A DNA stretch of 64,000 nt from JAJTCH01 sp040386195. GTDB taxonomy: Bacteria; Pseudomonadota; Alphaproteobacteria; Rickettsiales; UBA1997. How positions within the stretch are numbered: position 1 is the stretch's first letter; every line of letters starts with the position of its first letter. The notes beneath the pieces were generated by a model. The model searched no databases. It saw only the letters and a program-made list of their open reading frames with translations, and was not told the origin of the DNA. The stretch covers positions 23,011 through 87,010 of the forward strand of contig JAZKFV010000001.1 of NCBI GenBank assembly GCA_040386195.1. The letters run 5' to 3'. Positions 52,264-61,340 of this stretch are shown piece after piece. The translations under genes and the position numbers were made by a program.

Positions 52264-52743
52264 ATGACAAAAACCTATATCTATTTTGACATAAAATACG
52301 CACTTCAAACCCAAGAGATGGTCATAAAAAATTCTGGTGGTTTATCGGGCGTTAAAAATCAAGGCTGCTTAGAAAGTGTTTTAGAAAATATCCAAAATGA
52401 TCTATATTACCCCGAATTAACAGACAAAATCACTCACCTTGTTCACTCTATCATAAAATTTCATGCTTTTAATGATGGCAATAAAAGATCCTCAATTGCA
52501 CTTGGCGCATTTTTTCTTGAGGTTAACGGCTTAGATTTTTGTGTTAGAAAATTTCAAAATGAAATGGAGAATATTGTTGTTTGGGTGGCAGAAAACAAGA
52601 TAGACAAAGAGCTTTTGAGCAAGTTGATAGATAGTATAATTTTTGAAGATGATTTTAGTGAAAGCTTAAAATTAGAGCTTTTAGAGGCAATTACACCTGA
52701 TGGTTTTGTATTTGATGAGTTGGAGGACGAAGGTGAAATATAA
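52264..52743 (+). CDS. doc: Fic/Doc-family protein (death-on-curing type)
   Basis: A 159-residue Fic-fold protein with the active-site motif HAFNDGNKRSS (His67), near the family pattern H-x-F-x-(D/E)-(A/G)-N-(K/G)-R. Doc toxins phosphorylate EF-Tu; other Fic proteins AMPylate targets. The N-terminus (IYFDIKYALQTQEMVIKNSGG) and SVLENIQNDLYYPEL match Doc. It lies inside the RM operon between the RhuM-like gene and hsdS, and its end overlaps hsdS by 11 bases. Confidence 0.88.
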   Translation: MTKTYIYFDIKYALQTQEMVIKNSGGLSGVKNQGCLESVLENIQNDLYYPELTDKITHLVHSIIKFHAFNDGNKRSSIALGAFFLEVNGLDFCVRKFQNEMENIVVWVAENKIDKELLSKLIDSIIFEDDFSESLKLELLEAITPDGFVFDELEDEGEI

Positions 52744-53959
52744 GAGATATGATAAATATAAGGAGACTGGGGTTGAGTGGCTGAATGAGATTCCTGAGAG
52801 TTGGGAAGTTAAAAGAAATAAATTTTCTGCATCTTACCAAAAAGGTAAAAATCCAAGTGAGTTAGGTGACTATGTGCCTAATTCTCTCCCATATCTTTCA
52901 ATGGAATATCTTCGTGGAAATTCTAACGAGGCTATGCAATTTGCAATTCCATCTTCAAGAGAGGTAATTTCTGAAGAAGGCGATATTCTATTATTATGGG
53001 ATGGAGCAAATGCTGGAGAATATATTAAAAGCAAAAGCGGAATCTTATGCTCCACAACCGCGAGAGCAAAAGTAAAGAAGAATGTAACAAGTTCTTTCTA
53101 CTGGTTTCTAATGAAATCATTCGAAAGAAATTTGAGAGGACTTACGATTGGCATGGGAATTCCTCATGTAAATGGAGATGTATTAAATAATAGCTCAATT
53201 CCTCTGCCGCCAATTCATGAACAAAAAGAAATTGCCGACTATCTTGATAAAAAAACCAGTAAAATTGATTTGTTGTTGAAGAAGCTGGAAAGGCAAAAGG
53301 AGTTGTTGGTTGAAAAGCGCAGCGCCATAATAAATAAAGCTGTTACTCGCGGTTTAAATCCTGATGCTAAAATGAAGAAAACAGGAATTGAGTGGATGTC
53401 AGAAGTTCCAAAACATTGGAAAGTTAAGAGGTTAAAATTTATAGCTAGTTTTAACAGTGGAGAAAATATAACGTCCGATTCAATTAATGAAACTGGTGAC
53501 TACAAAGTATACGGAGGTAATGGTTTACGAGGATATACATCGAATTATACTCATGATGGACATTTCGTTCTTATAGGAAGACAAGGCGCACTTTGTGGTA
53601 ATATTAATTATGCTAAGGGAAAATTTTGGGCTTCTGAACATGCAGTTGTATCAACATTGGTATCGGAATATGACATATTTTGGTTTGGAGAAGTATTAAG
53701 AATTATGAATTTAAATCAATATTCTCAATCTTCTGCACAACCAGGACTTGCTGTGGATTATATCAAGAATCTTTTTATTCCAGTTCCTACACAAGATGAA
53801 CAAAAAGCTATATCCGAATATCTAGACAAACAAACCACTAAAATCGACCTATTACAATCCAAAACAGATAGGCAAATTGAGCTTCTAAAAGAATATCGCA
53901 CCAGCCTTATTGCATCGGCTGTGACTGGGCAAATAAAAATAACTTCAAGTAGGAATTAA
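52733..53959 (+). CDS. hsdS: Type I restriction-modification specificity subunit HsdS
   Basis: A 408-residue protein with two target-recognition domains, each led by the same phrase (TGVEWLNEIPESWEVKR near the start, TGIEWMSEVPKHWKVKR in the middle) and each followed by a coiled-coil spacer (EQKEIADYLDKKTSKIDLL and EQKAISEYLDKQTTKIDLL). I chose GTG at 52733 behind GGAGGACGAAG; the longer frame from 52700 runs inside doc. The two domains set a bipartite DNA target that cannot be read from sequence. The near-repeat of the spacers offers a place for domain swapping. Confidence 0.9.
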   Translation: MKYKRYDKYKETGVEWLNEIPESWEVKRNKFSASYQKGKNPSELGDYVPNSLPYLSMEYLRGNSNEAMQFAIPSSREVISEEGDILLLWDGANAGEYIKSKSGILCSTTARAKVKKNVTSSFYWFLMKSFERNLRGLTIGMGIPHVNGDVLNNSSIPLPPIHEQKEIADYLDKKTSKIDLLLKKLERQKELLVEKRSAIINKAVTRGLNPDAKMKKTGIEWMSEVPKHWKVKRLKFIASFNSGENITSDSINETGDYKVYGGNGLRGYTSNYTHDGHFVLIGRQGALCGNINYAKGKFWASEHAVVSTLVSEYDIFWFGEVLRIMNLNQYSQSSAQPGLAVDYIKNLFIPVPTQDEQKAISEYLDKQTTKIDLLQSKTDRQIELLKEYRTSLIASAVTGQIKITSSRN

Positions 53960-53973
53960 TAACAAAAGAAATC

Positions 53974-56900
53974 ATGACTAAAAAAGGGCAAATACATCGT
54001 GAAGAATTTTTTGAATTAGAGATTTGTAAAATTTTACAAAAGAATGATTGGAAGGTTTTGAGTGATAGTGCTAATGATCCTGATTTTAGCAAGGCTAATT
54101 ATGATAGAAAATTAGCTATTTTAACTAATGAGGTTCTAGATTTTGTTAAAACCACCCAACCAAAAGAATGGAAAGCCCATAAGCAGAATTATAATGGTGG
54201 CAGTGAAGAACAATTTATTAAAAAACTTTGCCAAGAGCTTGATAATGAAGGAATGCTTTATGTTATTAAGAATGGCTTTAAAGATAGGGGTGTAAAGTTT
54301 GAGCTTTGCTTCAAAAAACCTAATAATAACTCCAATGAAGACACTATTAAGCTTTATGACCAAAATCGTTTAATTGCGGTGCGTCAGTTGCATTATAGCT
54401 TGAATAATGAGAATTCAATTGATGTGGTATTGTTTCTAAATGGCTTACCAGTTGCAACGGTAGAATTAAAAACGGGATTTACCCAAAGCATTAATGATGC
54501 GATTGATCAATATAAACATAATCGCAAGCCAAGCGGTGAGATTTTGCTTTCTTTCAAAAAAAGGGCTTTAGTTCACTTTGCCGTTTCAACTGATGAGGTT
54601 TATATGGCGACCAAACTTGATGGTGAAAATACATATTTTTTGCCGTTTAATAAGGGCTTTAATTTTGGCGCTGGAAATCCACCAGTTGAGGATAATTATC
54701 GTACTCATTACATGTGGGATGAGATTTGGCAGAAGAATAATTGGCTTGATATTATTACTCGCTTTATTCACCTAGAGAAAAAAGAGGAGTTTGATAAGAA
54801 TGGTAAAAGCAAGACAAAGGAAGCTCTCATATTCCCTCGCTATCACCAATTAGAGGTGGTGAACAAGATTTTGGATGATGTAAGGGAGAAGAAGGCAGGA
54901 AGTCGCTATTTAATTCAACACAGTGCTGGTTCTGGTAAATCAAATTCAATTGCTTGGTTGGCTCATCGTTTACAAAGCTTACATGATGCAAACGATAAGA
55001 TAATATTTGACAGCGTAATTATTGTAACTGATAGGCGCGTTTTGGACAAGCAGTTGCAAGAAACAGTTGAGCAATTTGAGCACAAAGATGGAGTTATTGA
55101 ATACATTGATGAGAAAAAAGGTGGCAAGGGCTCACAGCTTGCAAAGGCTTTAAATGAAAAGAAAAAAATTATTATCACCACAATTCAAACTTTTCCTAAT
55201 ATTTGGGAAGACGTTGGCGATATGCAAAACGCTAATTTTGCGGTAATTATTGATGAGGCTCATTCTTCACAAGCTGGAGATAGTGCGGCTAAGCTAAAAA
55301 TTGCACTTGGTAAAACTAAAGATGACAAAGAAGAGGATTTGGAAGATCTGATAGCTGAGATAATTAAATCTAAGCAATTCCCTAAAAATGTTTCATTCTA
55401 TGCTTTTACAGCAACACCAAAAGCCAAAACAATAGAGCTGTTTGGTAATAAAAAAACACCCGATGGCAAACCTGAGGCTTTTCATGAATATAGCATGAAA
55501 CAGGCTATTGAAGAGGGGTTCATTATGGATGTTTTGGAAAGATACACGCCTTACAAAACTTTTTATAAAATTGCTAAGAAAGTTGATGAAAATCCTGAAT
55601 TTGAGAAAGATAAGGCTGTAAAGGCTTTAACTAAATATATCAAATTACACCCTTATCAAATAAGCCAGAAAGTTGAGATTATTATTGAACATTTTCGTCA
55701 AAATGTAGCGTCCAAAATTGGCGGTAAAGCAAAGGCGATGCTGGTTACAGATTCAAGACAAGCTGCGTCTAGGTATCAAAGAGCATTTGAGCAATATATT
55801 GCAGAAAAAGGTTATCAAGATATACAGTCAATTGTGGCATTTTCTGGCACGGTAAAGGATCCAGATTTTCCTGATGTTGAGTTTACTGAACAAAGTATGA
55901 ATGGTAATTTAAAAGGTAGGGATATAAAAGAGGCTTTTGACTCAGAAGAATATCAAGTTTTAATTGTGGCTAATAAATATCAAACAGGATTTGATCAACC
56001 ACTTTTACATACGATGTATGTTGATAAGAAATTAAGTGGGGTAACTGCCGTTCAAACCTTATCAAGGCTGAATCGCAGGCATCCCGATAAGAGAGATACT
56101 TTTGTTTTAGATTTTGTTAATGACCCCGATGAGATTAGAAAATCTTTTGAGCCTTATTATAAAAACACAATTTTAGAAGAAGAGACAGATCCAAATTTGC
56201 TTTATGGAATTCAAAAAGAGCTTGATGGCTATAACGTCTATTTGAGAGAAGAGATTGAGGCTTTCGTTAAAGAATTTTATAAAAAAACCAATAAAAACCA
56301 GTCTATCTTACATAGCTATACTGACCCAGCCGTTGATAGATATAAAGCTTTAGATGAAGAAAAACGTAAGGATTTTAGAGATAAATTGATCAAGTTTGTA
56401 AGAATGTATGATTTTGTTTGTCAGATAGTTTCTTTCGTTGATGTTGATCTTGAAAAGATGGCAATATTTGGAAGATTTCTGAGTCGCAAGATTAAAAATG
56501 CCGAACAAAGCGCTGAGGCAATTAAGATAGATCCATTTGTTGAATTGGCTTTATTTAAGATGGAGAAACAAGTTGAGCGCCATATTAAGTTAGAAGACAA
56601 CCCACCATTAAAACCAGCAAGCGAAGTTGGAACTGGTAAACTTAAAGAAAAAGAGTTGATAGCGTTGGAAGAGCTTTTAGCTAAAGTGAATGACCTTTTA
56701 TCTGGAGACTTAACGGAAAATGATAAAGCGGATTTTACAAAGGGCTTGATTGGCAAGGTTCTTGAGAATGATGAGCTTCGTAAACAAGCCAGTAATAACA
56801 CGAAAGAAAACTTTAAGCATGGCGATTATAAGAATGCGGTTCAAGATGCTGTAATTACTAGGATGGAAAAACAGGGAGATGCCGCATCGCAGGTTTTGAA

Positions 56901-56991
56901 TGATAAATATAAGATGGAAGCTTTATCTGGTTTATTGCTTGATGTTATTTATAAGGCTTTGCAAAATAGTGAAAATAGGAGGGATTTATAA
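53974..56991 (+). CDS. hsdR: Type I restriction endonuclease subunit HsdR
   Basis: A 1005-residue motor nuclease. The PD-(D/E)xK nuclease domain has DVVLFLNGLPVATVELKTG near residues 148-167, with catalytic Glu-x-Lys. The translocase has Walker A QHSAGSGKSN near 315, DEAH near 425, TATP in motif III and QTLSRLNRR in motif VI. A helical C-terminal domain binds HsdM. Length and order are normal. Its stop codon TAA overlaps the ATG of the FRG gene by one base. Confidence 0.93.
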   Translation: MTKKGQIHREEFFELEICKILQKNDWKVLSDSANDPDFSKANYDRKLAILTNEVLDFVKTTQPKEWKAHKQNYNGGSEEQFIKKLCQELDNEGMLYVIKNGFKDRGVKFELCFKKPNNNSNEDTIKLYDQNRLIAVRQLHYSLNNENSIDVVLFLNGLPVATVELKTGFTQSINDAIDQYKHNRKPSGEILLSFKKRALVHFAVSTDEVYMATKLDGENTYFLPFNKGFNFGAGNPPVEDNYRTHYMWDEIWQKNNWLDIITRFIHLEKKEEFDKNGKSKTKEALIFPRYHQLEVVNKILDDVREKKAGSRYLIQHSAGSGKSNSIAWLAHRLQSLHDANDKIIFDSVIIVTDRRVLDKQLQETVEQFEHKDGVIEYIDEKKGGKGSQLAKALNEKKKIIITTIQTFPNIWEDVGDMQNANFAVIIDEAHSSQAGDSAAKLKIALGKTKDDKEEDLEDLIAEIIKSKQFPKNVSFYAFTATPKAKTIELFGNKKTPDGKPEAFHEYSMKQAIEEGFIMDVLERYTPYKTFYKIAKKVDENPEFEKDKAVKALTKYIKLHPYQISQKVEIIIEHFRQNVASKIGGKAKAMLVTDSRQAASRYQRAFEQYIAEKGYQDIQSIVAFSGTVKDPDFPDVEFTEQSMNGNLKGRDIKEAFDSEEYQVLIVANKYQTGFDQPLLHTMYVDKKLSGVTAVQTLSRLNRRHPDKRDTFVLDFVNDPDEIRKSFEPYYKNTILEEETDPNLLYGIQKELDGYNVYLREEIEAFVKEFYKKTNKNQSILHSYTDPAVDRYKALDEEKRKDFRDKLIKFVRMYDFVCQIVSFVDVDLEKMAIFGRFLSRKIKNAEQSAEAIKIDPFVELALFKMEKQVERHIKLEDNPPLKPASEVGTGKLKEKELIALEELLAKVNDLLSGDLTENDKADFTKGLIGKVLENDELRKQASNNTKENFKHGDYKNAVQDAVITRMEKQGDAASQVLNDKYKMEALSGLLLDVIYKALQNSENRRDL

Positions 56992-58307
56992 TGTATAATC
57001 TCTTAGTTACAGCTAAAAAGAATGCATGGGATAATAATGTTTATGAATATGACAGAAGTAGATTTCTTGAATATACAAGCGATCAGTTGTATGAAGGTTT
57101 CCAAGATTTAACCGAGGAAAACATCAAAACTCTAAAATCAATTCCTTGTGTTTTTGCCTATGAGAGAATGGAGAATAATATTAAAATAGGCTACTTAACA
57201 TCAATAGAGACATTGAATCATGGTAAGATAATAAAGATCAAATATGAGTTTGAAAATATTCCCGAAACACCATTCTCATCAATAGAATCTATAGTAGGTT
57301 CATTAGATATTAGAGATTGGGAAATGAATAGAACTCATTGGGCTATAAAGAATGAATCCTTATTTGAACATCTTTTGACAGTAATGGATATTCCAAAGGA
57401 TTTACTAAAAGATAGTAGCAAAACCGCAAAACCAGAAAAAATTAAAAGTAGCGAAAGTAAAGTTCAAACAGTTCAGGAATTTATAGCGCAAGTCTTTTCA
57501 AACGAAGATGATTTTAATCATGAAATTTTTTATAGAGGTCATTCAGATAGTGGCTATAAATTAGTTCCAGCCTTGTTTCGCAGAGACGCGGAAGGAAACT
57601 ATCTTTACCAACATAGCGAGGGCATTCTTTACAGAGAGCTTATTATTTCAAACCCACATGACTTTACAAATGATGAATGCACCCTAGAACGTTTGATAAG
57701 GATGCAGCATTATTCTTTGCCAACACGTCTTCTAGACATTACATCAAACCCATTAATGGCATTATACTTTGCATGTATTAGAAACCATGAAAAAGAAGGT
57801 GAGGTAATCTCATTTTCTTTGGAAAGGAATAAGATTAAATATTTTGACTCTGATACAGTAAGTTGCATAGCGAACCTTTCAAGACTATCAACTTTAGACA
57901 AGGATAGTATAGAAATGTGTTTTTCTCTTCATGATTATAATGACACGGGAACTTTTAATGAAAAAGATTACATAAAGAGATTAGCGCATTTCGTCAGAGA
58001 GGAGAAGCCATTTTTTGAAGTTAAAATTAACCCCATGGATTTACAAAAAGTTGTTTGTGTAAAAGGGAAAAAAAGTAACAATAGAATATCTTCACAATCA
58101 GGGGCATTTTTACTGTTTGGGCTAGATTCGGTCTTAGATGAAAATGGTAACAATGATATAAAGGTAAACAGAATCCTAGTCGATAATAAAGAGAATATAT
58201 TAAGAGAATTAGATTTGCTAAATATCAACGAAAGTACGGTTTTTCCATATATTGAAAATTCAGCAAAATATATTGCTAAGAAATATAAATTTTCTAAATC
58301 TCAATAA
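56991..58307 (+). CDS. FRG-domain protein coupled to hsdR
   Basis: A 438-residue protein. The FRG domain occupies about residues 165-300, with IFYRGHSDSGYKLVPALFR near 178, then MQHYSLPTRLLDITSNPLMALYFAC near 238-262. The N-terminal 130 residues (SIPCVFAYERMENNIKIGYLTSIE) form a separate unassigned domain. FRG domains occur in several proven or suspected phage-defence proteins; their biochemistry is unknown to me. The TAATG overlap with hsdR shows translational coupling, so it is made together with the restriction complex. It ends convergent to the integrase. Confidence 0.85.
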   Translation: MYNLLVTAKKNAWDNNVYEYDRSRFLEYTSDQLYEGFQDLTEENIKTLKSIPCVFAYERMENNIKIGYLTSIETLNHGKIIKIKYEFENIPETPFSSIESIVGSLDIRDWEMNRTHWAIKNESLFEHLLTVMDIPKDLLKDSSKTAKPEKIKSSESKVQTVQEFIAQVFSNEDDFNHEIFYRGHSDSGYKLVPALFRRDAEGNYLYQHSEGILYRELIISNPHDFTNDECTLERLIRMQHYSLPTRLLDITSNPLMALYFACIRNHEKEGEVISFSLERNKIKYFDSDTVSCIANLSRLSTLDKDSIEMCFSLHDYNDTGTFNEKDYIKRLAHFVREEKPFFEVKINPMDLQKVVCVKGKKSNNRISSQSGAFLLFGLDSVLDENGNNDIKVNRILVDNKENILRELDLLNINESTVFPYIENSAKYIAKKYKFSKSQ

Positions 58308-58367
58308 GGGAAATGCTTTAAAATTCAGATAAACTCGGGATACTCCAGATGCTCGCAAGTACTCATT

Positions 58368-59663
58368 TTATTTTTTACCCCTCATCATCTTTACAGCATT
58401 GTCCATAGATTCTCTAATTGGATCAATACTGAGTCTAGCATAAACGGCAGTTGATTTTGTGCTTTTGTGGTTAAGACTTTTTCCAATAATGAATTGACTA
58501 GCTCCAGAGTGAGCAAGCCAACTTCCCAAAGTTCTTCTTAGATCATGAAGCCTAACATCTAAAATACCATTTGGTAGATCCAAGCCATCTTGTCCCGCTT
58601 GTTTTTGAATGGCAGTAAAGAGGTCTAATGTGTCCATTTTATTGGATTTTTCTGCTTTTTTTATAATTTCTTTAAGGCTGGGATTGGAAAGCCATATTTT
58701 GCAGGTAGCACGCTCCAGAATTTTTCTCCAAACTTTTTTTGGCTCTTCCAAATGCCCCGATTTACTTAATTTGCTTGGAAAAACCCACTTTCCAGTTTTG
58801 GCTTTAGATCTAGCCTCAAGAATAATTAAAGCCTCGTCAACCAATGGAATTAGCTGCGAAGTATCATTTTTTGTTTCAGGAATATACCAAGTCTTATCTT
58901 TGAAATTAACATATTGCCACTCCATAGCCAGAACATTTGATTTGCGCGCTCCAGTTAAAAGGGCTATCCAAATGAAGTCTTTTATTGAATCATGATTTTC
59001 TTCATCAAGAGCCTCAAAGAAGTTTGGCAATTCTTCGGATGTTAAATATCTATCGCGGGATTTTTGCTTGTGCTTTTTTATGTTGGAAGTTGGATTGCTT
59101 CCTTCCCATCCCCACTCTATAGCTTTATTAAAAACAGCTCTAAGTCTATCAAGAAAGCGGTTAGCCCCGCCTTTTCCAGTGTTGTCAGTTATTCTGTTGA
59201 AAAGCTTATTCATTTCATCTCGAGTAATATCTGAGAGCTTCATGCTGTAAAGGTGTTTTGCCTTTCTATCCATTTCAGCGATATCATCTTTCCAGCTTTT
59301 GGTATTATGTTTTGCGTATTCGTTGATGTATTTATCAAACAGCTCCTTGAATGTCATTTCATTGGAAAGCTTGCCTTTCTCTTCCGCGGGGTTAATTCCT
59401 TTGGCAATCTTATTTTTATATTCTATCGCCTTATCTCGCGCTTCTCCAACCGATAGATCGGGAAACGCTCCAATTTTTATTCTATATGGCTTGCCTTGGA
59501 TTTTTTTATAGAAATAAAATATTTTGCTGCTACCATAAGAAACTATCAAGATAAGTCCTTTTTCTTTCGTATCCTTATAAATATCTCGATTTATTTTGGG
59601 TGGGATTATTTTAAGGAGTTTGTCTTGTGTAAAATTAATAGTTAGCGTTGATTCTGATGCCAT
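58368..59663 (-). CDS. int: Island integrase (P4-like tyrosine recombinase)
   Basis: A 431-residue integrase with the N-terminal arm-binding domain of P4-type enzymes (FYFYKKIQGKPYRIKIGAFPDLSVGEARDKA), a core-binding domain (TFKELFDKYINEYAKHN), and the catalytic domain with LLTGARKSNVLAMEW (Arg), HDLRRTLGSWLAHSG (His-x-x-Arg), IIGKSLNHKST (His) and the final AVYARLS (Tyr). It is transcribed inward 150 bases from attR. The ATG lies 3 bases from the paired 11-base boxes, so Int may repress itself. Confidence 0.93.
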   Translation of the reverse strand: MASESTLTINFTQDKLLKIIPPKINRDIYKDTKEKGLILIVSYGSSKIFYFYKKIQGKPYRIKIGAFPDLSVGEARDKAIEYKNKIAKGINPAEEKGKLSNEMTFKELFDKYINEYAKHNTKSWKDDIAEMDRKAKHLYSMKLSDITRDEMNKLFNRITDNTGKGGANRFLDRLRAVFNKAIEWGWEGSNPTSNIKKHKQKSRDRYLTSEELPNFFEALDEENHDSIKDFIWIALLTGARKSNVLAMEWQYVNFKDKTWYIPETKNDTSQLIPLVDEALIILEARSKAKTGKWVFPSKLSKSGHLEEPKKVWRKILERATCKIWLSNPSLKEIIKKAEKSNKMDTLDLFTAIQKQAGQDGLDLPNGILDVRLHDLRRTLGSWLAHSGASQFIIGKSLNHKSTKSTAVYARLSIDPIRESMDNAVKMMRGKK

Positions 59664-59664
59664 G

Positions 59665-59685
59665 TTATGCTACCTATATGCTACC
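59665..59685. promoter_or_regulatory. Putative integrase arm-type sites, right end
   Basis: ATGCTACC at 59667-59674 and 59678-59685, the same paired boxes as at 46217-46235. They cover the region where the int ribosome-binding site would lie, suggesting autoregulation. Confidence 0.6.
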
Positions 59686-59813
59686 ATTTAGAGTAAAAAT
59701 GGTGTATTGTAAATAAATTTGATAAAGGTAATTATTAACATGCGTCCTTATTTTATCAAGCTTAATATGGTTTAGTTAAACTTTATTAAACTTGGTTAAA
59801 ATATAGAACTTAG

Positions 59814-59862
59814 CGTTGACATCGTAGAGGTCACAGATTCGAGTTCTGTACCACCCACCAAA
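59814..59862 (+). repeat. attR of the tRNA-Val island
   Basis: 49 bases identical to 46121-46169. Only the 3' part of tRNA-Val is present, so this is not a tRNA gene. It ends 12 bases before the next gene. Confidence 0.93.
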
Positions 59863-59874
59863 AAATGATAAATT

Positions 59875-61056
59875 ATGAGAACCGAAAAGACGAGCGCAGT
59901 TGAAACTCCCGCCAATAACTATAAAGACATAGTCGGCAAATTTAAATTAGTCAAAGATGTGGTGAGTGATTTTTCAAATAGAAAAAATCTCACAGCGGAT
60001 GATTTTGATAAATATCGTGGATTCGCAAGTGACTTAGCAAAATCTTTAGGATTATCAGAAATTCAAAAAGATGCAGATGGAAAAATTGATCCTGCTTCGG
60101 TTTCGTTGGAAGGTTTCAAAACCATATTTGGATCATTAAAAGATGGCTTTGATGCAAAACTGAATATTCAACCAGATCAAAAAGAATTTACCGAAGCGCA
60201 ACGTGATATTCTGCAAGCAGAAAATAAGCCCTTTATACAAGCCCAGCAGGATTGCGTTGATGAGTTTGCGCCTTTATCAGAAGGTAAGGAAGTAAATCCA
60301 ATTAGTGCTCTTAAAAATCTTAAAGAAAATAATAAAGAACCAAGCCTTGCTGATTCCTTTAAAAACGCTGCCCAAGCAATTTTTAATCTTCTAAAATCGA
60401 TTATCAAGTTTCTCTTTGGTTTGGACATGGGTCAAGAAGAGCAAGAGCAAAAAGAAGCAGAAAAAGCGTTTGGAGATTTGTTGGCGTTTTTTGGTTTATC
60501 TCCAAAAGAACGGGAAGAAAATAAAGATAAAACTCGTCAGGGTTTTATAAATGATGGCGCCAAGCCAATAGAATCAAAAACTGCCGATGAAACAGAGCAA
60601 GGTGAACTTAGTGACGAGAAATATAAAAAAACATTAGAGGCAGATCGCAAATATGCTGAAGAAGAAAAGAAGTTTAAGGAAACCATAGAGATAACTAGAA
60701 ACATTGCCACAGGTAAGCCGACAGGCACAGACAGAGAAAAGAGATTTTTGGATAGTCTAAAAAAAGATGAGGAAGCAAAAAAGCCTTCATCATTAGATGA
60801 TATTTTTGAAAATTTGGCGGGTGATATTAAGGATGTTGAATTTAAGTTACAGAAGGAAAAAAATAATCTGCAAGATCGAAACACAAGAGCTGCTAGGCTG
60901 GGCATTGATTTGGAAAGTTCTCAGCAGCAAAATAAAAAAGCTGATGATAAAGCCCAAGAGTTTGTAAATGCTGATAAACCAAAAACTTGGGTAGAAAAAA
61001 TGGCGGGCAAAAGCCAAACAAAAAGCCAATCTGGAGCGCAAGAAGCTCCGTTCTAA
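59875..61056 (+). CDS. Uncharacterised charged, coiled-coil protein
   Basis: A 393-residue hydrophilic protein, rich in Lys/Glu, with no signal peptide. One hydrophobic segment lies near residues 170-185 (IFNLLKSIIKFLFGLD), and helical or coiled-coil stretches fill the second half. No family is recognised. Before the island inserted, its start codon would have lain 13 bases after the tRNA-Val 3' end, so it was probably cotranscribed with the tRNA and is now cut off from that promoter. Composition suggests a secreted or host-interacting protein, but that is speculation. Confidence 0.6.
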   Translation: MRTEKTSAVETPANNYKDIVGKFKLVKDVVSDFSNRKNLTADDFDKYRGFASDLAKSLGLSEIQKDADGKIDPASVSLEGFKTIFGSLKDGFDAKLNIQPDQKEFTEAQRDILQAENKPFIQAQQDCVDEFAPLSEGKEVNPISALKNLKENNKEPSLADSFKNAAQAIFNLLKSIIKFLFGLDMGQEEQEQKEAEKAFGDLLAFFGLSPKEREENKDKTRQGFINDGAKPIESKTADETEQGELSDEKYKKTLEADRKYAEEEKKFKETIEITRNIATGKPTGTDREKRFLDSLKKDEEAKKPSSLDDIFENLAGDIKDVEFKLQKEKNNLQDRNTRAARLGIDLESSQQQNKKADDKAQEFVNADKPKTWVEKMAGKSQTKSQSGAQEAPF

Positions 61057-61340
61057 ACTCTTTTAATAATCTTCTTATTTTCCATTTTCAACTTCGCCAG
61101 CTTTTTTTCAATTGCTGCTTTTTCCTCGCTGATTTTTTTATCAGTTTTTCCTTCTGCAATCGCTTTGCCAATCCGCACCAACTCTTTTTCTAGATGCTTA
61201 ATTTTCACTTTCAATTGGCGATCTTTGCTGACTACTTTTTTCACTTCCACCAACTTTTTTTGTTGGATTTTCTTTTTCTGTTTAGAATTTTTATAGCTAC
61301 TTTTTCCCAGAACTTTCTCGGTTTTTATTTCTTTAGTCAT
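61053..61340 (-). CDS. Small Lys-rich coiled-coil protein
   Basis: A 95-residue, very basic protein predicted to be a coiled coil (LKVKIKHLEKELVRIGKAIAEGKTD). No family recognised. It starts 8 bases inside the end of tatC, suggesting cotranscription, and its stop overlaps the end of the gene at 59875-61056. It is possibly a real protein conserved next to tatC. Confidence 0.5.
   Translation of the reverse strand: MTKEIKTEKVLGKSSYKNSKQKKKIQQKKLVEVKKVVSKDRQLKVKIKHLEKELVRIGKAIAEGKTDKKISEEKAAIEKKLAKLKMENKKIIKRV

Noticed and set aside
59814..59860. Second tRNA-Val gene
   Set aside because: Only the 3' part from the anticodon arm on is present; it is attR.
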